A stretch of DNA of 64,000 bases, from NCBI GenBank assembly GCA_944390115.1, contig CALXOW010000007.1, positions 1 to 64,000 on the forward strand, read 5' to 3'. The DNA is from an uncultured Anaerobiospirillum sp. (GTDB taxonomy: Bacteria > Pseudomonadota > Gammaproteobacteria > Enterobacterales > Succinivibrionaceae). This document shows, piece after piece, positions 59,514 to 64,000 of the stretch; positions within the stretch are counted from its first letter, which is position 1; the number at the start of each line of letters is the position of its first letter. The notes beneath the pieces are model-generated. The model was not told the DNA's origin, did no database searches, and saw nothing but the letters and a program-made list of their open reading frames with translations. The translations under genes and the position numbers were made by a program.

Positions 59514-62500
59514 TTAAGCATCATAAGTGGTCATGTCCGGCATCACATCAGGATGTGGTGCTTCGTGGGCGTCGCCTTGTGGGCGCTCATCACTAGGTTT
59601 GCGCTCACTTGGGCCCTTACGCTTCTTCTCAGCCGGAGCGTCGTCGGCGTCGTCGTTTTTAACGGCATTGACCGAACTGTCGGAGCTATCGCGAATCTCC
59701 ATATAGTTCTTGTGCTCCTCGGCCTCCATGCGCAGCTTGCGCTGCTTCTCGCGCTTCTCGTAGCCGCTTAAAGTCCACTCCTCCATCGTGGTCGGCATGA
59801 ACTCCTTCGGCTTGAACTCCAAGGCGATATCGAGCACCTCGTCGATAGTCTTGACCGGCACAATGTTGAGGTTCTTGGTGACCTTCTTTGGAATGTCCCA
59901 CAGATCCTTCACATTCTCCTGCGGAATGCAGACCGTCTTGACGCCACCGCGTAAGGCCGCCAGGAGTTTCTCCTTTAAGCCGCCGATCGGCAGCACGTCA
60001 CCACGTAAGGTGATCTCACCGGTCATGGCAACATCAGCGCGCACCGGATTGCCGGTTAAGGCACTGGTGATCGCGGTGACCGTGGCGGTACCAGCTGATG
60101 GACCATCCTTCTTGATCGCACCTTCTGGGAAGTGGACGTTGAGATCCACATTCTGGTAGAAGTCAGGCGCCAGGTGGAACGAGCGCGCATGCGAGCGTAC
60201 CCAAGCAATCGCGGCAAAGACCGACTCCTTCATTACCGAGCCTAATTGGCCGGTTAACAGGTGGCTGCCCTTACCCTCATTGGCCACTACTTCCACTTGG
60301 AGCATATCGCCGCCCACTGAGGAAACGCTCAGACCATTGACCACGCCAATGCGATTCTCCTTGAGCTTGGAGGTGAAGTCAAAGCGCTTTGGACCGATTA
60401 ACTTCTCGATTTCCTTGACGCCCAGCACCACCTTCTTCGGATTCTTCGGTGGGTTGATCATCAGATCCTTGACCACCTTGCGGCACAGCTCAGCGATAAT
60501 GCGCTCTAAGCTACGCACACCGGCTTCCATGGTGTAGTGCAAGATGAGCTGATTTAAACCGGCATCGGAGATATCAAACTCATCAGCCGTTAAGCCATTC
60601 TTGGTCAACTGCTTCGGCAGCAAGTGCTCACGGGCGATGTGGAACTTCTCATCGGCCGTATAGCTGCTCAGATCGATGATCTCCATACGATCGCGCAGGG
60701 CCGGTGGGATGTTATAGCTGTTGGCGGTGGCAATAAAGAGCACATGCGACAGATCGTACTCAAGGTCGACATAGTTGTCGTTGAAGCTCTTGTTTTGCTC
60801 TGGGTCTAAGACCTCGAGCAAGGCCGCCGAAATATCGCCGTGCTGGGTACTGCCTGAGACCTTGTCGATCTCATCTAACAAGAACAGCGGGTTGTTGGCC
60901 TCGCACTTGATCATGTTCTGGATGATACGACCTGGCATCGCACCGATATAGGTACGACGGTGACCGCGAATTTCGGATTCATCGTACATACCGCCTAAGG
61001 CCACGCGCACATACTTACGGCCGGTGGCTTGGGCAATCGAGGCGGCCAGCGAGGTCTTACCGATACCTGGAGGGCCCATTAAGCACAGGATTTGACCGTT
61101 GGCGTCTTGGGTCTTTTCCTTGCGGGTTTGTACCGCTAAGAACTCCAAGATGCGGTCCTTAACCTTCTCTAAACCGTAGTGCTGCGACTCCAAGATCTCC
61201 TTGGCCTTTTGCAGATCACGGTTCAATGGGGTGCTGAAATGCCATGGGATCGAGAATAAGGTGTCGATATAATTGCGCACCATCGAGTTTTCGCCGCTGT
61301 TCACCGACATCACGGCGAGGCGCGAAATTTCCTTTTGCAGGCGATTGATGACTTCAATTGGCGCGTCAAAACCTTGCAGCTTATTGCGATACTCTTCAAT
61401 GTCGTTGGAATCATCCACGTGCATATTGAGTTCGCGCTTGATCGCCTTGAGCTGCTCGTTTAAGTAGAAGTCACGCTGCGAGCGCTCCATGGCGCTGCGG
61501 GCATCTTCGGCAATCTTCTTATCAACCTCAGCCTTGTAGGAGAAGTTATTTAAGTAAGCGATGATCGCCTTAGCACGGGCAACTGGGTCAAGCGACTCGA
61601 GCACATACTTCTTATCAAAGTATGGTAAGAGCAGAATCTGGGCTAAGCCATCGGTCATGAGGCTCAACGAGGACTGCTCGCGAATCGAGCTTAACATCTC
61701 GCTTGGGATCGTCTTGTCGACGATGGTACGCCCACCGTGACTTTGCACCTCTAAGGCGGTGTCTAAGGCCGAACGCAAGGCCTCAACATAGCGCCGCTCA
61801 ATTAAGGAGTCGACTTCCTGCTCGTTTAAGCACTCGACTTCGACATGGCGCACCGTGCTCGATGGCTCGTCGATAATGCGGCGAATACAGATACGCTGAT
61901 AGCCGCGAATGGTAGCGCGGTACTGTTCCTTTTCGTTGTAGGAGCCATTTAAGACGCGGGCTAACACACCGATGCGGCTTAAGTCCTCACGATTAGGGCG
62001 GCCCCCTGGGACCTCAACTAACTGCGAGAAAACGGCAACGCCCTTAGTCGAAGCCAAGGCCTCTTCTAAAGCGTGAGCCGTGCTTTCACGAGCGGCAATG
62101 AGCTGCACGTTGGCCGCTGGGGTGATGATAATCGAGCGTAAGGTGACCAGTGGGAAGGTGCCTACGACCTTATCCTTGGTATCGTTGGTGGCATCTGCGA
62201 CCACCACGTCGTCGCCTTCGGACTTGCGCTCTGACTTATCGCCCTCAGTATCCTTAGCCGGGCTTGGGACGCCTACGGCGTCATCAGAGCCGCTCTTTTG
62301 CTGTTTGGATTCAGCTGCGACCATAGCGCTGACTTCCTCAGGGGTAAGCTCGCGTGGTACCTCGAGATTGGCTACGCCGGAGCCGCTGTCGGTCTGTGCG
62401 GCGACCGCAGGCTCAGTACCTGCTGGCTTCTTGGCCTCAGGCTTGGTGACTTCCGTCTTACCCTTCTTGCCCGCAGGCTTCTTCGCCTTAGTATTGTCGT

Positions 62501-62516
62501 CGTTAATTTGTGACAT
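59514..62516 (-). CDS. lon: ATP-dependent protease Lon (extended)
   Basis: 1000 aa versus 784 in E. coli. An N-terminal Lys/Ala/Pro-, then Glu/Ser-rich extension of about 130 residues precedes the LON domain (TFPLVTLRSIIITP). Walker A GPPGIGKTS is near residue 480, Walker B FLLDEIDK follows, and the catalytic Ser lies in KDGPSAGTATV (about residue 807). A Lys/Asp/Pro-rich tail of about 70 residues ends the protein. The start at 62516 (MSQINDD) is preferred; GAGAG lies 11 nt upstream. It follows clpX as in E. coli. Confidence 0.93.
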   Translation of the reverse strand: MSQINDDNTKAKKPAGKKGKTEVTKPEAKKPAGTEPAVAAQTDSGSGVANLEVPRELTPEEVSAMVAAESKQQKSGSDDAVGVPSPAKDTEGDKSERKSEGDDVVVADATNDTKDKVVGTFPLVTLRSIIITPAANVQLIAARESTAHALEEALASTKGVAVFSQLVEVPGGRPNREDLSRIGVLARVLNGSYNEKEQYRATIRGYQRICIRRIIDEPSSTVRHVEVECLNEQEVDSLIERRYVEALRSALDTALEVQSHGGRTIVDKTIPSEMLSSIREQSSLSLMTDGLAQILLLPYFDKKYVLESLDPVARAKAIIAYLNNFSYKAEVDKKIAEDARSAMERSQRDFYLNEQLKAIKRELNMHVDDSNDIEEYRNKLQGFDAPIEVINRLQKEISRLAVMSVNSGENSMVRNYIDTLFSIPWHFSTPLNRDLQKAKEILESQHYGLEKVKDRILEFLAVQTRKEKTQDANGQILCLMGPPGIGKTSLAASIAQATGRKYVRVALGGMYDESEIRGHRRTYIGAMPGRIIQNMIKCEANNPLFLLDEIDKVSGSTQHGDISAALLEVLDPEQNKSFNDNYVDLEYDLSHVLFIATANSYNIPPALRDRMEIIDLSSYTADEKFHIAREHLLPKQLTKNGLTADEFDISDAGLNQLILHYTMEAGVRSLERIIAELCRKVVKDLMINPPKNPKKVVLGVKEIEKLIGPKRFDFTSKLKENRIGVVNGLSVSSVGGDMLQVEVVANEGKGSHLLTGQLGSVMKESVFAAIAWVRSHARSFHLAPDFYQNVDLNVHFPEGAIKKDGPSAGTATVTAITSALTGNPVRADVAMTGEITLRGDVLPIGGLKEKLLAALRGGVKTVCIPQENVKDLWDIPKKVTKNLNIVPVKTIDEVLDIALEFKPKEFMPTTMEEWTLSGYEKREKQRKLRMEAEEHKNYMEIRDSSDSSVNAVKNDDADDAPAEKKRKGPSERKPSDERPQGDAHEAPHPDVMPDMTTYDA

Positions 62517-62789
62517 TAATGCTTGCACTCTCAGTTGGATTAAGGCTAGGAAAAAGCCTAGCACTCAGAGTGGGGGCGCGTCCGCCGACACCTGTCCCTA
62601 CTTTGTGTTTGTTACTGGTGCCCAGGCCCGCGCTCCAAAATCTTGCTGGTGCGGCCGTGCGCCAACCGCTGATAAGCTTGCTAACCGCTTTTACGCGCGC
62701 GCGCCCACCGCTGATAGACAGTGAGCTAGCTGCTGACGGGCAGTGAGCGCACCTTTTTTTTTTTCGCTCGCGCCCACTGCTTGTTAGCG

Positions 62790-64000
62790 TTAGCTGACTA
62801 AGGCCGAATCAGTCTTAATTACGACTGGCTCTTCGTCCTTGCGCACCGTGTCCTCGTTGACTAAGACCTTCTTGACGTCGTGGACCGAAGGTATGTCATA
62901 CATGGTGTTTAACAGAATATTTTCTACGACCGAGCGTAAGCCACGGGCACCGGTGTGACGCTCGATGGAGGTATCGGCAATCGCACCTAAGGCCTCTGGG
63001 GTGAACTCAAGATCCACGCCCTCAAGCTTGAAGATAGTCTGGTACTGTTTGACCACCGCGTTCTTAGGCTCGGTTAAGATGCGTACCAGCTGCTCGCGGT
63101 TTAACTCCTGTAAAGCCGAGATAACCGGCAGACGGCCTACGAACTCAGGGATGATACCGAACTTAACTAAGTCGTCTGGCTCAACGCGCTTGAACTTTTC
63201 GGTCAAGGTCAGCTCTTCGTCCTTGGTCTTAACCTCGGCACCAAAGCCGATACCGGCGTTGGTCGACAGACGCTTGTCCACAATCTTCTCTAAGCCATCG
63301 AAGGCGCCGCCGCAGATAAAGAGGATCTGCGAGGTATCAACTTCGATCATCGGCTGGTTCGGGTGCTTACGACCGCCACTAGGTGGCACCGAAGCGACCG
63401 TGCCCTCAATTAACTTGAGCAGAGCTTGCTGGACGCCTTCGCCCGAGACATCGCGCGTAATCGATGGGTTCTCGCTCTTGCGGGCGATCTTATCGATCTC
63501 GTCGATGTAGATAATGCCCTTTTGGGCCTTCTCGACATTGCCATCGCACGAGTTGAGCAGACGTACGATCACATTTTCCACGTCCTCACCGACGTAACCG
63601 GCCTCAGTTAAGGTGGTGGCATCAGAGATCGCAAACGGCACCTTTAAGAAGCGCGCTAAGGTCTGCACCAGCAAGGTCTTACCCGAACCGGTTGGGCCAA
63701 TCATCAAGATATTGGACTTACCCAGCTCGACATCGTCGGCCTCGGCGTGGGCGGCGTGCTTTAAGCGCTTGTAGTGGTTATAAACCGCGACCGACAGCAC
63801 CTTCTTGGCGTCGTCTTGACCAATGACGTATTGGTCTAAGTGCTCGGCCATTTCGTGTGGCGTTGGGATGTTCTCTAAGTCGATATAGCCCGGATCTTCC
63901 TTATCTTGGGCGTTCTTTTTCTTGAGCTTGACGATCTCAGCGCAACGCTCAACGCAATCAGAGCAAATGCAGTAACCCGACGACGATTGGATCAGGGCAC
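62790..64000 (-). CDS. clpX: ATP-dependent Clp protease ATP-binding subunit ClpX (5' end outside window)
   Basis: At least 403 residues are present; the start lies beyond 64000. The frame continues upstream of the internal Met at 63851: [16 protein letters not shown] is the second half of the ClpX zinc-binding domain, followed by [18 protein letters not shown]. Walker [29 protein letters not shown] in part, Walker [18 protein letters not shown] and [20 protein letters not shown] in part are intact. It unfolds ClpP substrates. The gap to lon (270 bp) carries imperfect direct repeats (ACCGCTGATA at two places). Confidence 0.95.
   Translation of the reverse strand, partial: ALIQSSSGYCICSDCVERCAEIVKLKKKNAQDKEDPGYIDLENIPTPHEMAEHLDQYVIGQDDAKKVLSVAVYNHYKRLKHAAHAEADDVELGKSNILMIGPTGSGKTLLVQTLARFLKVPFAISDATTLTEAGYVGEDVENVIVRLLNSCDGNVEKAQKGIIYIDEIDKIARKSENPSITRDVSGEGVQQALLKLIEGTVASVPPSGGRKHPNQPMIEVDTSQILFICGGAFDGLEKIVDKRLSTNAGIGFGAEVKTKDEELTLTEKFKRVEPDDLVKFGIIPEFVGRLPVISALQELNREQLVRILTEPKNAVVKQYQTIFKLEGVDLEFTPEALGAIADTSIERHTGARGLRSVVENILLNTMYDIPSVHDVKKVLVNEDTVRKDEEPVVIKTDSALVS

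Noticed and set aside
62080-62746. Long plus-strand frames over the lon 5' end
   Set aside because: Explained by the low-complexity lon extension on the other strand; Ser/Leu-rich translations with no start signals.
1-64000. tRNA or rRNA genes
   Set aside because: No T-arm signature (GGTTCGAATC-like) with matching cloverleaf arms and no rRNA-like stretch was found by reading.

Overview
The window looks like chromosome from a gammaproteobacterium, most likely an anaerobic Succinivibrionaceae/Aeromonadales-type organism (inference). The grounds are conserved gene blocks (accD-folC-dedD, clpX-lon, gyrA-serC, hinT followed by an LpoB-like lipoprotein, rlmJ, rdgC, trhP, yebC/aspS). A class III ribonucleotide reductase-like glycyl-radical tail fits an anaerobic lifestyle. 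The bulk is moderately GC-rich, but leucine is very often TTA and lysine AAG. Many housekeeping proteins (AccD, FadD, GyrA, Lon, MetQ, PstA, CreD, SppA) carry long Ala/Glu/Lys-, Gln- or Asn-rich tails or insertions not found in their E. coli relatives.

Layout. 0-6 kb (minus): Nif3-like protein, SPOR protein DedD, FolC, AccD, a secreted endonuclease/exonuclease/phosphatase-family enzyme; then a plus-strand GNAT. 6.6-12 kb (minus): a compact metQ-metN-metI-FAD oxidase-aminotransferase operon, probably for uptake and keto/hydroxy/amino-acid interconversion of methionine or its analogues. 12.4-13.5 kb: an A+T-rich island with four tightly packed, partly overlapping small ORFs, mostly membrane proteins, three of them under 60 codons. 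13.9-20.7 kb (minus): TatD, a two-gene restriction-modification-like defence cassette (a 333-aa protein plus a 1341-aa GIY-YIG/SF2 helicase/adenine methylase fusion), then RsmD. 20.8-21.1 kb: two small genes, one a stand-alone copy of the glycyl-radical tail of anaerobic RNR. 21.6-29 kb (plus): tandem palindromic repeats, a GT4 glycosyltransferase, HinT, a hairpin array, LpoB-like lipoprotein, ABC-F protein YheS, RlmJ, YghZ-type reductase. 29-38.7 kb: RNase D, a zeta-toxin-like kinase, FadD, a miniature inverted-repeat element with decayed relatives, SerC, GyrA. 38.7-44 kb (minus): structured gyrA leader, then the phosphate operon pstS-pstC-pstA-pstB-phoU. 44-47 kb: a repeat-rich non-coding segment, RdgC, TrhP. 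47-53 kb (minus): YebC, AspS, FmdB-type zinc ribbon, CreD. 53.5-58.1 kb (plus): an orphan amino-acid binding protein, SppA, radical SAM protein. 58.2-64 kb (minus): a decayed ORF next to a 122-bp inverted-repeat element, a hypothetical protein, Lon, and ClpX running off the right edge.

Candidates for something undescribed are the A+T-rich small-membrane-protein cassette (12454-13510), the free-standing NrdD glycyl-radical tail with its 41-aa neighbour (20795-21132), and the GIY-YIG/helicase/methylase pair (14522-19678). Three different families of short inverted-repeat elements without transposase genes (34.0, 44.3 and 58.6 kb) also stand out. No rRNA, tRNA, prophage, intact transposase or CRISPR array was recognised.
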